Source of the DNA: Calliopum simillimum
Taxonomy: Eukaryota; Arthropoda; Insecta; Diptera; Lauxaniidae
Direction of reading: 5' to 3'
DNA length: 64,000 nt
Assembly: GCA_951812925.1 (NCBI GenBank)
Contig: OX638369.1
Coordinates: 25,573,329-25,637,328 of the forward strand
The position numbers and the translations under genes were made by a program. The notes under the pieces were generated by a model. That model did not search any database, was not told the DNA's origin, and was given only the letters and a program-made list of their open reading frames with translations. Numbering within the stretch: the first letter of the stretch is position 1; the number at the start of each line of letters is the position of its first letter. Below are positions 1 through 12,470 of the stretch, piece by piece.

Positions 1-775
1 ACAAATGATACTCACATCACTTTTTTGTTGGTTTGTTAGTTTCGGCGAAATAAATTGATTTCTAAAAAAAACATTTTTTTTTTTCGAAAAAATTAACAAA
101 AAATCAAAATCAACTGCAGATTTATACATTTTGACCTAAATGTGGGGGGGTCAAAATGACCCACTTGTAAGGGTCTTAGAGGGTTAAAATTTTCTACAAA
201 AATATTCCTCGTAATATCTTGCATAAGTTTACTGAACACATGATATACCTCAAATGTAAGGATCATATAGTTAAATTCATCGATTTAACACAAGAATGCG
301 CTATTTTTGTATTTTTCATCTACAGTGGATTAAAAAACTTAAAGAATCGATTAAAAAAAAATCTGACGTGCTGGAGAAAAACGACGAGACACGGGTATTT
401 TATTTTAACGCCTACTTTAAGAATTTTTTGGATTTTCTCATGTGTTTTACAAAAAGATTCATATTATTGAACAGTTTATTACAAAAAAACGAAAAAAATA
501 GGGAAAAACGCATTTTGGTAACTTTTCAATGAATTGTATACAACTTTTGCATTTTTCCATCGATTTTTTTAAGTGGTGTCTTGTTTTCTTTACAAATATA
601 TAGTTTATGATACAAAAGAAAGAAAAATTATAAAAAAGTTATTTCTTCTTGTATAAATCTGCAGTTGATTTTGATTTTTTGTTAATTTTTTCGAAAAAAA
701 AATGTTTTTTTTAGAAATCAATTTATTTCGCCGAAACTAACAAACCAACCAAAAAGTGAAGTGAATATCATTTGT
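1..775. repeat. Fold-back / MITE-like element with long inverted arms
   Basis: The first ~126 bases and the last ~125 bases of this segment (about 651-775) are near-perfect reverse complements, including the paired blocks ATTTCGGCG-type and CTGCAGATTTATAC / GTATAAATCTGCAG. The right arm ends in ATCATTTGT, which mirrors ACAAATGAT at base 1. The interior has no convincing ORF. The left end coincides with the window edge, so the element may continue outside it. This is most simply a non-autonomous fold-back DNA element; no target duplication can be judged. Confidence 0.75.
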
Positions 776-1141
776 ATGTAATTTAATTACCTTTAATGTG
801 AGATATAATACGTTTGAATACAAACATTGGTTCTTGAGATATTTGTATTTAAATGGAACTATCTTTTTTTTTAGGTCCGAAAACCGAAAATGACCGATAT
901 CTCGAAAACGAACGAAATAAAAAAAAAATAATGCAATTTTCGGAATCAGCAGCTCATTTTACATATGAAATGGATAGTGGCATTCACTGGGAGATTTGGC
1001 TGTTGCATAGTGTTATTAATAAAGGTTTTTAAAAGCTTTCGTTCAAAGTTATCTCCTATGGGATGACTTAAAACATCTGGGTCTAATATTTTTTGTAGCA
1101 AATGTGGCATTTAAAATATTTGTTAAAAATCTTCTGAAAAC
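776..1141. other. Unassigned AT-rich intergenic DNA
   Basis: No ORF, RNA gene or clear repeat structure is seen here. Confidence 0.5.
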
Positions 1142-1146
1142 CTTAA

Positions 1147-1272
1147 GGGCCGTTTTCACAATGTTTAGTTAAAATTTAACTTTCAGATAAATACAAATTT
1201 TGTATGAAACTTTATGTCAAAGTGCCAGTTAAAGTTTCAGTTAAGTCTTAACTGAACATTGTGAAATTGGCC
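1147..1272. repeat. Short MITE, copy 1 (second copy at 38103-38228)
   Basis: This ~126-bp block starts GGGCCGTTTTCACAAT and ends ATTGTGAAATTGGCC, so its ends are inverted repeats, flanked by CTTAA/TTAAG. The whole block is closely similar to the block at 38103-38228, including the internal stretch GTCAAAGTGCCAGTTAAAG. Small size, inverted ends and a second dispersed copy point to a MITE. The superfamily is not identified. Confidence 0.75.
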
Positions 1273-1277
1273 TTAAG

Positions 1278-3215
1278 TTGCTTTAAACAAGATATACAAG
1301 AATAATTTTAGATTATCATATACTTGATTTTGTCTAAAGTCAAATTATCGCTACTTATGAATTTTATCTAAGATTTTTAAATAAAATTTATTGGGAACTT
1401 AAATTAAAAATGACAAAAAAACTGACAACATTTCCAAACAAACAACATATTGCGACAGCTTCAATTTGTTAATTTATTTTGCTGTAAACATTTTTAATGA
1501 ACTGAGCAAAATTTGCATAAATAAATAAAATAAAATCAAAAAATAAAGTCACCTAAGACATACACACAGAAAAAATTGTGCAATCAAATTTCCAACAAAT
1601 AATGTTGTTTATGGCGCTAAATTGCAACAAAGTTTCAAAACAACTTGTTGCTGCCACAAGTCACAAGTCTAAGAAATTATTAATTTTCTCAACATATGTA
1701 TAAAGCTTTGCTTTGCTTAAATAAAAAAAAATATATGTGAATAAATTATTTTTTTCTTAGATTTTTTCCAATAAATAATAAAAATTATGACTTCTGCCTA
1801 AAAACTTGCATTGTTTTGTGCACAGTTTTGAAAAATCTACGCTGACGCATTTGAGAATTTTTTTTGTTTATGTTTAAATTTAAATTATTTAAACTCAAAA
1901 AGGTAAAAACAAAAATCAACAGCATCACGACAATGCAATTAACAACAACAGCTTTTTCAAATAGCGAAAAAGATGCTGCCACCAAGAGTTTATTTACAAG
2001 GGTTTAATTAACTTATTGTTGTTGAGCACGAAAAATTTATAGGAAACAATTTTATATGTTTATTAAGCCGTAGGTTTTGTAAAAAACAATGTATTTATGT
2101 AATCTTTAATTGCCTGGGGTCACTAGGCAACTTTGTAAACACTTAAGTTTAACACCATTTGAATTTATATGCCAGTAAAACAAAAAACTTCGGAAACAAA
2201 CTTGTTTGTGTAGCATTAAACTACAAGCAACAAACCTTCGTTTAACTTGCAGTTGCAATGTTTTCACTTGTCAAATGACTTTTAACAACATTAAGGAGTT
2301 ACTTATCTATTAATAATATTCTTCTCACTCTGGCAAACTAAAAATTCAGCTTTATATTTTCATGCATACCAAAAAGTAATGCTAAAAGTTTTTTTATACC
2401 GGAAGTTTTACCAACTGCATGGTGTCATATCAAACATTAATTTTTTTTTTTTGTATTTTTATTCTAAAAATTTAATATCATTTTTATAAGGCTTAAGGCT
2501 GACCTTGAATATGTTAAGCTCAAATAATTGTTTTTGGCTGTTGCCATTTATAAGATGCTTAATTTTTTTAAGTGGTTATTTTAATGTTTAAGGCACTAGA
2601 AATGTCAGCAAAAATTTAATTCTATAGACGTCATATCACTGGGTAACAATTTTTTCATATTAGAGTACAAAATATTATCAAATTGTGAAGTATTTAAGAG
2701 GTTTTCGGTTGAAAAATTTCAAACGAAAAATGTTGACCACATTTTGATTTGATTTTTGTTTATTAAATTTTAAACACCAAAACAGGAAAAATTGCACGAA
2801 AAATTAAGAATTTCATGATTTCTTGATTTTTATGGTTATGTATTAACTTTGGTTTTTGAATTATGTATGGCACCTTCCTTGAGGAAATGGAGAACGCAAC
2901 TAGAAAAAACAAATGTGGGATAGTACTAAATTCCGGGCTAGTTTGATCAGGCTCCAGGGAATAACAGCAGCAAATCTTTTGGAAATAAAGCCAGAAAAAA
3001 TTCCATCCAAATTCTGGCGTTATTTTCATTCTATTTTTTATATAAAGCCAAAAATTTATTTTGAAGAATATTTTCTAGGGTTATTTCTTATGGTGTTATT
3101 TTCCGAGAGCCCCATAATCGGGTTGCGTTTTTAGGTTATTAATTTTTTTCTGTAATTTTATGACATAAAAAAATTATAATGTTGATATTTTGTTTGATCT
3201 TATGATTTTGAATTT
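1278..3215. other. Unassigned AT-rich intergenic DNA
   Basis: Homopolymer-rich DNA. The short ORFs on both strands have no recognisable motif. No gene is supported. Confidence 0.5.
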
Positions 3216-3268
3216 TTGAATAAGTTTTTCCAGGCCAGATGTCCCCTACCCTGGAAAAACTTATTCAA
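3216..3268. other. Perfect 19-bp hairpin with 15-nt loop
   Basis: Bases 3216-3234 (TTGAATAAGTTTTTCCAGG) are exactly reverse-complementary to 3250-3268, separated by 15 bases. A perfect stem of this length is uncommon outside transposon ends. It could be a remnant of a palindromic element or a small hairpin RNA. There is no evidence of expression. Confidence 0.6.
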
Positions 3269-6200
3269 AGAAAAAAAATAAAAATAAATAAATAAAAAAT
3301 ATAAAAAAATTATGTGATTTCATCGTCAGACAGGCGACGTTTTTTGTGAAGATAACATTATAAGAAGTAATACAACCCATTCGTTTCATTCTGAAAGCGC
3401 TGCAAAAAATAACTGTAAAAAAAATGTAAAAAAAAATCACGATATTAAGTCATTTCATCATGTCTGTCTTTAATGAGAATATGTAGTTCTCTCGAATGCC
3501 TCTGAACATAAAAATATAACAGACAGACGCTTTGCAGGTTGATTTTTCAAGGACAGACGCTTTTTGTATGTTTATTTTCATAGGCCGGAGTATACTCTGC
3601 TATCGAAATGTGAGCTGGACTAAGTTTGAATTAAAAGAATTAAAATATCTTCTTAACTATAAGTCGTATGAAGAAAACTTCTGAATATTTTTTGTAATAT
3701 ATTTTTAGAGCTACAAAATTGTCATAAAAAACTTACTGTTAAATGAATCGTAAACGAGATATTTCCAACAAACTGATTTTTGGGACCTTTGACTTCGATT
3801 ATCTTGACATGGAAGCACGACATTATATGTAGTTTTCTACCAAGCCTTTAAAATGATAAAACTTTTTCCAACTCTTTGGTTATCCTTCCGCAACGACTTT
3901 TGGCCATTCCAAGGCTTGGTCATAATGTGTGTCTTCAGTACCTTGCGCATTAGCACACGGCTTAGTCTTGCGAAGCTAGACATAATGTGGTCAGCAGTAC
4001 CAATGGTTTTGGATCTTTAGATTGCACTGTCTTGATTTATGGGTCTTTTTGACACCTTTTTCAAAAAAAAATTGTTTATAATGGGTCAAAATCATGTCAA
4101 ATATGTCAAAAATGTCAAGTAAGTCAAATACTAACTTTTCATCAATTTTCAAAAAAATCGGAGACACACACTCAAATATTGTTCGGTGACGTAAAGGTTG
4201 CCAAGGTAAGACATTTTGATGAAAAAAAAAGAAATAAAATTGAGTTCTATCTATCTATCGGGATTATGTCAGTGGGGACTAAGTCAAGGCACTGAAATAA
4301 AAAAAAAATTTTTTTTTGGGATTTTCTGGGAAAGTTTGGGGTTTTCCGGAAAATACTTTTCGTTTTTGATGAGCTCTAAGCTAGCTCGAAATACGCGAGT
4401 CAAATGATATGATCACCAAATATTCTCATGTGGTCGACTGCCTGAAAAAATAAAGCAAGCCCTTAAAATTTTTTTGGAATTTTCCGGGGAAATTTAAGGG
4501 TTTCCGGAAAACACTTCATTCAAGGTTAGCTCGCTTTTCTGGAAAATAAATAATTTCCCAGACAATTCGAAATTACTGTTGAAAAGCTCGTAAATAGCTC
4601 GAAATTCCCAACCAAAAAACACCGAAATTCGTTACACCTGTATGGCTCACTTTATGGACCTCAATTCAGGGCTTAATATAAGAAATTGGAAAAAATGTTT
4701 CTTTATTTGATATCGATTGAAAACCATCCATCATTAAAACTCGACAAAAAGTCATATTATGGCCACCCTAAAGTACATAACCATAATTACTCATTATCAA
4801 TATGGTAGCACAACTTTGAAAGCTCATAACTTGTTACCACAATTTTGAGGCTCAAAAAATAATTGCAAAAAATTTTCTTTAAAATAAAAATATTTAAAAA
4901 AATAAAAAGGGTGCATCAAATTTTTTCTACATATTTCTCTACATTAATCCTGAAAACATCTTTTAAATCAGATGCAAAGACAACGAGCTATAAAATTTCA
5001 AACACGTCAGTGTTCAAAAGTTCGATCGAACTACCTATAAGCCGCCTTCTTGAAAATTTTCTAAATTTTAAAAATCATTTCACCACAGTTATGTGTATGT
5101 CAAATACTAACTTTTTACCAAAATCGGAGATGTCAAGTCAAATTTTGGTCGATTATAATTTTGTTATTCAGTGTCATTCTATTTTTTCGACTTTAATGCT
5201 TTAAGCAGATTAGGATTGTTTAGAGCAAAAATATCCGGCTTAGTTTTGGACAGCATATTTTCATTGTTTTAATTAAAAAAAGCACTATTATTCATAAATA
5301 TTTTACCTTATACATATGCAATAATGTTTTCAAATATCAGAATTAGATAATGAAAAACGCAAGTTGAAATGCTTTCTGCATATAAAGATTTTAATTTCTC
5401 AAGCATGTTTGCATAATAAATTTAGATGCATTTTATGATGTAGAATTAAAATCTCCATACTCTTTCTTTAAAAGAAAAAACAAAAAAGTACAAAACAAGC
5501 CTTGCATATTTATAAGCAAATTTTGCATATACAAACCAAAAACTGGCAAGCATAAAATGTTTAAATGTAATTATATGAAAACACATAATTGCAAATTTAT
5601 AATATGTCCCTTAGGCAAATTGTGCTTTAGTTATTAAAACAATCATCAGTAAAAACATGTTTGATGCAATAATTAGTTAGATACGAGTGTGATTTTGTGT
5701 TAAGTTGTTGCTCATTTACAACACTCTGGCAATGGCGTTTAGTTTTAAAACCTTACACGGTACTCAATTGCTTTGTGCTTGCTGATAATTGCTAGTTTTT
5801 GATATTTTTCTCCATAGAGATTATGATTACTCTTATTTATACACAATGCAAAACTGCTCATTTTACTAATTGCGGGTTAACGTGTTAAATAGCAAGTCTT
5901 TTCCATAGACACATGAGAGTTAAGTGCCACAAATAAACTGTTGTAAAAAACTAAAATTTTTATAAATTGATCAAAAATTTTTCTTCTAGATTTTTGAAAT
6001 TGATGTTAGTTTCGATATGAGCTAAAACAAAAATATTACTCTCTATGTGTAAAGAGCTGACAACTTTGCTATGAAATCAGTTTTGGTTAATGGCCGCCTA
6101 ATAAAATGATTGTTTTTTAAGATAAAAATTTTATATAAAAAAAAAAAAAACATTTTTGTTTTTCTTAAATAAATTTTTTCAAAAATTCTTTAAAAATTTT

Positions 6201-7980
6201 TTAAACAAAGTTTCGACTAATTTGCTAAAACTTTTGCTCTTGAGTGTAGCTAAAAACTTTCCAACATGACTTTGCAGAAGCTAAAGTTATAAACCAAGCA
6301 CAAAGGTAACTCCAGTACAATCGAAACGTTTTGCCCCGGGCTTAATTTTTGATATTTTGACTAAGGCGTGAACAAAGAAACAACAAATGCGGAAGGTGTT
6401 CAATAATAGTCAATAAAAAATTATGTCTGGTGATGATTTTGTAAATGATATGCGCCAACGCATATATATCACAGACACAAAAAGCACCGAACAATAGCGA
6501 GTGATCAATCAATTTGCTATGCCAGTGATTGCGTGCCTTTTGTTGTCGAAATTGTAAGGCATTTGCTGTTGTCGTAAGAGACTGATTGTAGTGAAACAAT
6601 ACGCACTGAACCATTTTAAATTGTGAACAACTTAATGCCGTTGTATGCGAAAAGAATTACAATTTAATTGAATCAGTTGCATTGCAATCTCAGTGACATG
6701 ACTGCCTGCAGTATACGGATATTAGATAATGATGATATATGCAAATTTGCTGAAAATTTTCTGCGAAATCTCGTTTATTTTTCATAAACAATTCATTGAA
6801 ATTTCCAATATATTGACATATGAATCATCTGAAAAGAAGCAACTGTGCTAGACGGAATCTTAAGCAAAAAATTGATTTATTTTTGCATGAATCACTACAA
6901 GTTTTTCCAAATGTAAGCAAAACAAAATATTTATTTTCATTATTATTCAAAACGTGCTAAGTGGCTTGTTAAATGAAAATTAGAATTTTATTTTACGTGG
7001 GTTTTTTTGGCGAAGTTTGCTATGCAAAAAATAAAAAAACAATTGATTCAATTACTTCGAGCTCCAAAAACTACACCAAATCAAAGACCATTTATTACAC
7101 CGTCCGACAAAATTCAACTTTTGGTTGCACAAATGAAAAAACCAATATATTCTGAAAATATGGCTAAAAGCAATTGATACGTGTCATCTGGATTTTATGA
7201 ATCACGTCGCAATTTTTTTTAATCGGCCTTTGAAGTTTTCTTTACATGTGTTGAGTCGACCCACTAAATTTTACAATGCTTAAATCTAAGATATATCATG
7301 TCTTCTGAAAACTTATGGAGGATATTAAGGGAAATATTTATGTAGAAAACTTTTGCCCTCTACATCCCCCACATATGGGTCATTTTTGACCATTTCTCAA
7401 AAAGGTACAAAAATTACCCTTTAAACGGGAGCATAATAGATCAATATGTACTACAGAAATATTTGCTATTAAATTTTACTAAAAAATGTTGAATACTAAA
7501 AGGTCGAAATTTCACCGCGAAGGCCAAAAAATTGTCAATATCAATAAAGACCTCGCACATTTCAAGTTAATTAAGTTTTTAACGTATTATTTTGATGTTT
7601 AAAGCATTTCTTGACTTCGGTGGCTCATAATAAAATTTTCCCTAGAATATTTTGTGTAAACTTTAACCCATTATAACCAATTTTTTTTGGTAAAGGGGTC
7701 AAACAAACCCACAAAAATAGCAAACAATGGGTTAATATGTTTAAAAAAAAATGTTTCTTATGCGATTTTACTATGACCTTAGGACAACAAGTTTTATCCA
7801 AAACGTGGTTTTAAAGTTTTACGGTGGACAACACCTAAAACTAGAACAAATTCACTTAAATTATCAATTGTATTAAAAATAGTCCAAATGTAATGCACAA
7901 TCCGTCATTAGTAACAAAAGTAGTCCAGTTGTATATCGATTGTATCAGTGAAATGATAACGTTACTGGCTACGTACTATT
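3269..7980. other. Unassigned AT-rich intergenic DNA with a small direct repeat
   Basis: No coding region is supported. The segment around 4319-4357 (TTCTGGGAAAGTTTGGGG then TTTTCCGGAAAATAC) is repeated in diverged form about 157 bases later at 4476-4516. ORFs at 4863-5204 and 6342-6614 are low-complexity or lack motifs and are treated as chance. Confidence 0.45.
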
Positions 7981-7994
7981 TGGCATTTCGCCGA

Positions 7995-8090
7995 TTGTGA
8001 AAAAGTGTGTCTGTCTAGTGACATGCGTTGCGTGTAGGGGACCGGGTTCAAATACTCCACTCACATTGCTCAGAAATATATAACAAACTC
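7995..8090 (+). repeat. Possible tRNA-derived (SINE-like) fragment
   Basis: Bases 8045-8055 read GGTTCAAATAC, close to the RNA polymerase III B-box consensus. Upstream, at about 8011-8030, CTGTCTAGTGACATGCG is a weak A-box-like stretch at plausible spacing. No full cloverleaf can be drawn. This may be a diverged SINE head or a chance match. Confidence 0.25.
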
Positions 8091-8839
8091 TTTAGCACAC
8101 TCGGCTATGAAACCTTTTGAAATTTTTGTGTAAAATTTGTATTTAAAATTAAATTTGTTGAAATTTATAAATAAAATAAAAAAAAAAAATTGGCCCTTTA
8201 CTGGTGCGAATGTAATGCATAAGTAGACAATTGACCTTTTTCTGGTCCAATTGTAATGCATAAGAAGGCAATTAGTTATGCCGATTGACAAACAATGTAA
8301 AACGTTAATAGAACTTTATATGTGATGGTACCAGAATTTGAACTAGTTGGTTCCTCCCATGGAGTAGTTTGTAAACTAGTTTTGGAATAGTCCGTGGTAC
8401 TGCAGGAGCTGTTTCCTTCAACTGATTACTTTGTATTTTCGAATCTTGGTGTAGTGTGCTTATAAGAAATATTTTGAAACATAGGATGCCAAAGTAGTTT
8501 TATTTTGGTGTCCAAGAAAACTCTGAATTCAAAACAGGTTTCATTTCTATATTAAAATAATTGGTTTTTTGTCTAAAGTACGTCGAACTGCCCATAGAAT
8601 ACTTTTATATAATATATTGTTTCTATTTCAAAGACCTTTACATATATTTAATTCAAAACACTCGATATATTTGATTTAAAACATGCTCTCGGCCAAAAAT
8701 TTATCCAAAGTACAAGATGAGGCACTGAAAAAATTATGCCACAAAATTTTCTGCTTGTAACGGGTCGCGTATTCAAAATGTTTGAAAGGCAGTGGGCATA
8801 AGAAACAAAAAAAAAAAATCTAATTTGTACAAAAATTTT

Positions 8840-9056
8840 ACCTGAATTTTAAAATGTTGATATTTGGCAACATTATACAGATTGCTTTCTTTAGCGGCCA
8901 TTTATTAAACTTTTATATTTACTAAGGGCATTAAGTCTTTGTCAAAGTTTAACAATGAAAATTGGATAAAAGTGCATCAAAAACTTTAAAGTTGCATTCA
9001 ATGCACTGTAATTCAATACTGTATAATATAAGTGTTACTCATACGTCATGTTAAAT
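8840..9056. repeat. Dispersed ~220-bp repeat, copy 1
   Basis: This block aligns by eye along its length with 9980-10190. Shared landmarks are GCGGCCATTTxTTAAA (8894-8909), an ATTAAxTTTxTGTCA stretch and GTTACTCATACGTCATG near the end (from 9034). The first and last landmarks recur elsewhere in the window as a repeat family (see 31420-32210 and 34898-35300). Confidence 0.65.
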
Positions 9057-9979
9057 GAAAAAAATTAATTAAAAGCAAACTCTATTTAATTTTTGTATTA
9101 ATAAATGAATTTTCCTAAGTAACAAAATAATAATAAATAATTTTGAATTAAAATTGTTGACGTCATCAAGCAAAAATTGCTTCCATAGCAATAAATACAA
9201 AAACTGCTACTTTTGCAAGCCAAGTAAACATTAAATGTATGTGTTAGCAGGTGTGACACACATAATCCAATAGACAGACAGACCGACAATAATATACTGC
9301 CAAATTTTATGCTGGCTGTTAGGTCTACATAGATATGAACATAGAGACAACAATTTTTATTTTTTTATTTATTTATATGACACAAATTCCAAAGTAACGC
9401 AAATGCTGACAGACACCAACAAACAAACCAAAATTGCTTTCGCTTTCAATGGTACCTACCCAATGCAGTAGGGGGAAGCTACTTGAATAAATTTTATTTT
9501 CTTTATTGTTTGGCTTTAATTTTTTTCAATTTTCTCAAATGCGCTCTTAAGTGTGACGCAGCTGCGCATACCGCCGCCACCGGCTTATTAAATAAACCAA
9601 ACAAAAGTTTGCTAATAAAATTAATGGCGAATTATTTAAACTGCTGGCAAAAGTAGCGCAATAGTTGTTAGTTATTGTTATTGTTGGTGTAGTTGTTGTT
9701 GTTGCAGTTTAGATACTGTATATTAGCTGGTGTAAAATTTGTTACGTCTTTTAGTTTATAACTCATATGCGTTTGCTGTGTTTGTTATTTCATTGACTGT
9801 GTTTGCTTTTGGTATAATTTGCTTATTGCTACTTTGGTAGGGTATTTACTGTTGATTTATTAGTAATGATTACCGCATAGCATGCAGTGCTGCGCAATTT
9901 TGTGCAAAAAATAAAATTACTTTGATTTTTTATTTTTTTTTTTAAGTTAAAGAAACAAAAAAATACAATTTGCAAAAAA

Positions 9980-10190
9980 TATTCACATAAATTTTAAATT
10001 GTTAATATTTGTTATATTGAATGCTTTCTCTTGCGGCCATTTGTTAAACTCACGCATTAATTTAGCGCATTAAATTTCTGTCATAATTCAGCTACAAAAA
10101 TTGCATTAAAATGCATCGAAAGCATGAAAACTTAAATAAATGTAATTTAATGCTGCATAGTTAAAATGTTACGCATACGTCGTGTTAAAT
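9980..10190. repeat. Dispersed ~220-bp repeat, copy 2
   Basis: Diverged direct copy of 8840-9056, with GCGGCCATTTGTTAAA at 10033-10048 and GTTACGCATACGTCGTG at 10168-10184. No coding potential. Confidence 0.65.
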
Positions 10191-10903
10191 AAAAAATGTT
10201 TATTTAAATATTTTCAGAAACAAAGCAACACTACAGCATTAAAACTAGAAAATCCAGCTTATAACGTCAAGGTCGTTGGCAACATAATTATATGTAATCG
10301 TAACACAAGCAACATTAGTAAGCAACGCACGTATGCATATAAATATGTATCTAATATGATGGCACTCAACTAAATAAAAAAATTTACTATGCCATGTTAA
10401 TTTATAAAAAAAAACAACAACAGCAACGACAACAACAACAAAATCTATGCATACCCACATATTTAGTTGCGCAAGCGCATTTATCAAATAACTAATGAGT
10501 TTGATGCCATTTGAACTGTGTGCCACACCAAGGGGTTAAACGCATCTATAAAATGTATATGTTGCACAATGACAAAGTCTAGGAATTAATTAAATATGAA
10601 CGATCAATTTAAATATTATGTAAGTGCGTGTGCACATTTTGTTTAGTTATTTTTTGATTAAAGTTATCGTTGAGTGGATTTTTACACATAACAATGTTTA
10701 TGAGTTTGTTGCTTAAGTCTTTCGTTTAATGTGACGCTTAACCGAGAGAAATTAATAAAGTTTTGTTTAAAAATCATTTTATTTTTTATAAAATAGTAAA
10801 AAAATATTTGATTTGATCACATACTTATGAAACCATAGAATACACCAAGGATAAGTGTTGTTATTTCTCTTTTCTACAGCAACAGAAATAAATTGCAAGA
10901 ATA
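10191..10903. other. Unassigned intergenic DNA
   Basis: AT-rich, with a CAACAACAACAA-type microsatellite near 10412-10442. No gene is seen. Confidence 0.45.
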
Positions 10904-12117
10904 GCATCGGGCAAACACGGGAGATTTGGCACCTTGCTTGTTGAACTGCTATAAAATTGGAATCAGAAAAGATTTATAAGAGAAATAGTAGTGAGTTAAT
11001 TATTAAATTAATTTAAAATAAATAATGGTACTTCAACTTAAATCCAAATCATGGGTAAATTTGCACCCTAAGTGGCTTTTAAATTTTTGTTGCCAGAATT
11101 GTTGCTTGTTTTTGTATAAAATGAACATGTTCTTTGTGACCAATGCATCCATTAGATTATATTTTCTTCACCTTAATTGGAAAAAATATAACAAGCAAAC
11201 CACATTTTAATTATAAGTCTCCTTCTTTGGAACCACCAAACGTGGCATTGTTTGAATTTTCCGCTTCAAGTTTTTTTTTTTCTGTTGGGTCATATTATCA
11301 AAGGACGTTAGAATTCTTGCCATTTATTTTCTTGTGTTCGGCTTAGACTTTTTTGATGTCGTTGGTATAGGCAAGATATTACTTATATTTATAGTTTCCA
11401 TGAAGTGTTAATGCATTAGCGAAAAGGGAATATCGTATGATCTACCTGACTAAAATACTGAGATTCTTGAGCGACTTTACTTTTAAGCGCTTCATATTTC
11501 TACTCACATATATCTTATAAAACGCCAAAGGAGAAATGGTATCAAAATCGTATCACCGTCAGTAACTAGGTGCAATTTTTTCTATTTGGTATACGCTTAA
11601 ACTTGTTTATTCGCACTCGAAAGTCTTACCGGACTAAAATTCTGCAATTCTGGAGTGATTGTACGTTCCAGCGCATCACATTTCTACTCACAAATATCTT
11701 ATAAAACACAACGGGAGAAATGGCACCAAAACCGTCAGTCATTGGGTGCCATTTTTCCTTTTTGGCGCATACCGAATAAAAATTCCACAAAACGCATAAA
11801 CATGTTAACCCTCGTATTCATCCTTACCATTCTGCTGCCTCTCAAAATATATTTCCAAAATAACTCTGACTTTAATACTCCCAATTTTTTTTAAGAAACC
11901 ACGCATTCAACTAATTAAAGCGGCTGCAGCTTAACATACTATTTACCACGAAGTTTTCACGCAACAGATTGAAATTTTTTCCATATTAAAATGCTATTCG
12001 TTGCAAGTATTGAAGTTGAAAGGGGTGCCATATCTCCTGAGGTGCCATATCTCCTGGGGTGCCATATCTCTTGGGGTGCCATTTCTCCTGGGGGTGTCAA
12101 CTCTCATATGCTTTCCC
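10904..12117. mobile_element. TA-flanked non-autonomous element with iterated GGAGA..GGCACC motif
   Basis: Both ends abut TA dinucleotides (10902-10903 and 12118-12119). The ends are imperfect inverted repeats: left ...GGGAGATTTGGCACC, right GGTGTCAACTCTC.... Inside, variants of GGAGAAATGGCACC recur at about 11533 and 11711, and the inverse form GGTGCCATATCTCCTG is repeated in tandem at 12022-12100. A ~150-bp block at 11452-11610 is repeated at 11635-11780. No transposase ORF is present. Boundaries are inferred from the TA flanks and weak inverted ends. Confidence 0.5.
12022..12100. repeat. 19-bp tandem repeat GGTGCCATATCTCCTG(gg)
   Basis: About four consecutive copies of a 19-bp unit, GGTGCCATATCTCCTGG-like, are seen, the last one altered. 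They lie just inside the right end of the surrounding TA-flanked element and repeat its terminal core. Confidence 0.8.
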
Positions 12118-12219
12118 TATTTTAATTTGAAGTTTAGTCAATTTACAAGAATCAACATTCCATTCATTTTTCTTACACTAAATATGAGAGAATTTACTTA
12201 GCAATGCTATGGATGAATA

Positions 12220-12468
12220 CAGCCTTGGCCAAAAGTATATGGCACTCCAGAAAAATGCATAATGCGTGTTTTTTATAACAGAGCATTGAATAGATGCTTA
12301 TCATAAATACGATGCCGGTTTCATTAAATACTTATTATAAATAAGCGCCATATTTTTGAGGACATAAAACAAATGTTGACCAAAAACAAAAAGCTTGGTT
12401 TTTTCGACTTTTTATCGGTAATTTTTTTTTAAATTTTTATCAGTTTATTTTACTTTTGGCCAAGAATG
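12220..12468. mobile_element. Tc1-like MITE with TA target duplication
   Basis: The element begins CAGCCTTGGCCAAAAGTA and ends TACTTTTGGCCAAGAATG, so the 13-bp core TTGGCCAAAAGTA is perfectly inverted. Both sides are flanked by TA (12218-12219, 12469-12470). The TTGGCCAAAAGTATxTGG start resembles Tc1-family ends from established knowledge. At 249 bp with no ORF it is a non-autonomous derivative. Confidence 0.75.
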
Positions 12469-12470
12469 TA

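Noticed and set aside
4863..5204. 113-residue plus-strand ORF
   Set aside because: Low-complexity Lys/Phe/Ser composition, no motif and no splice context; expected by chance in AT-rich DNA.
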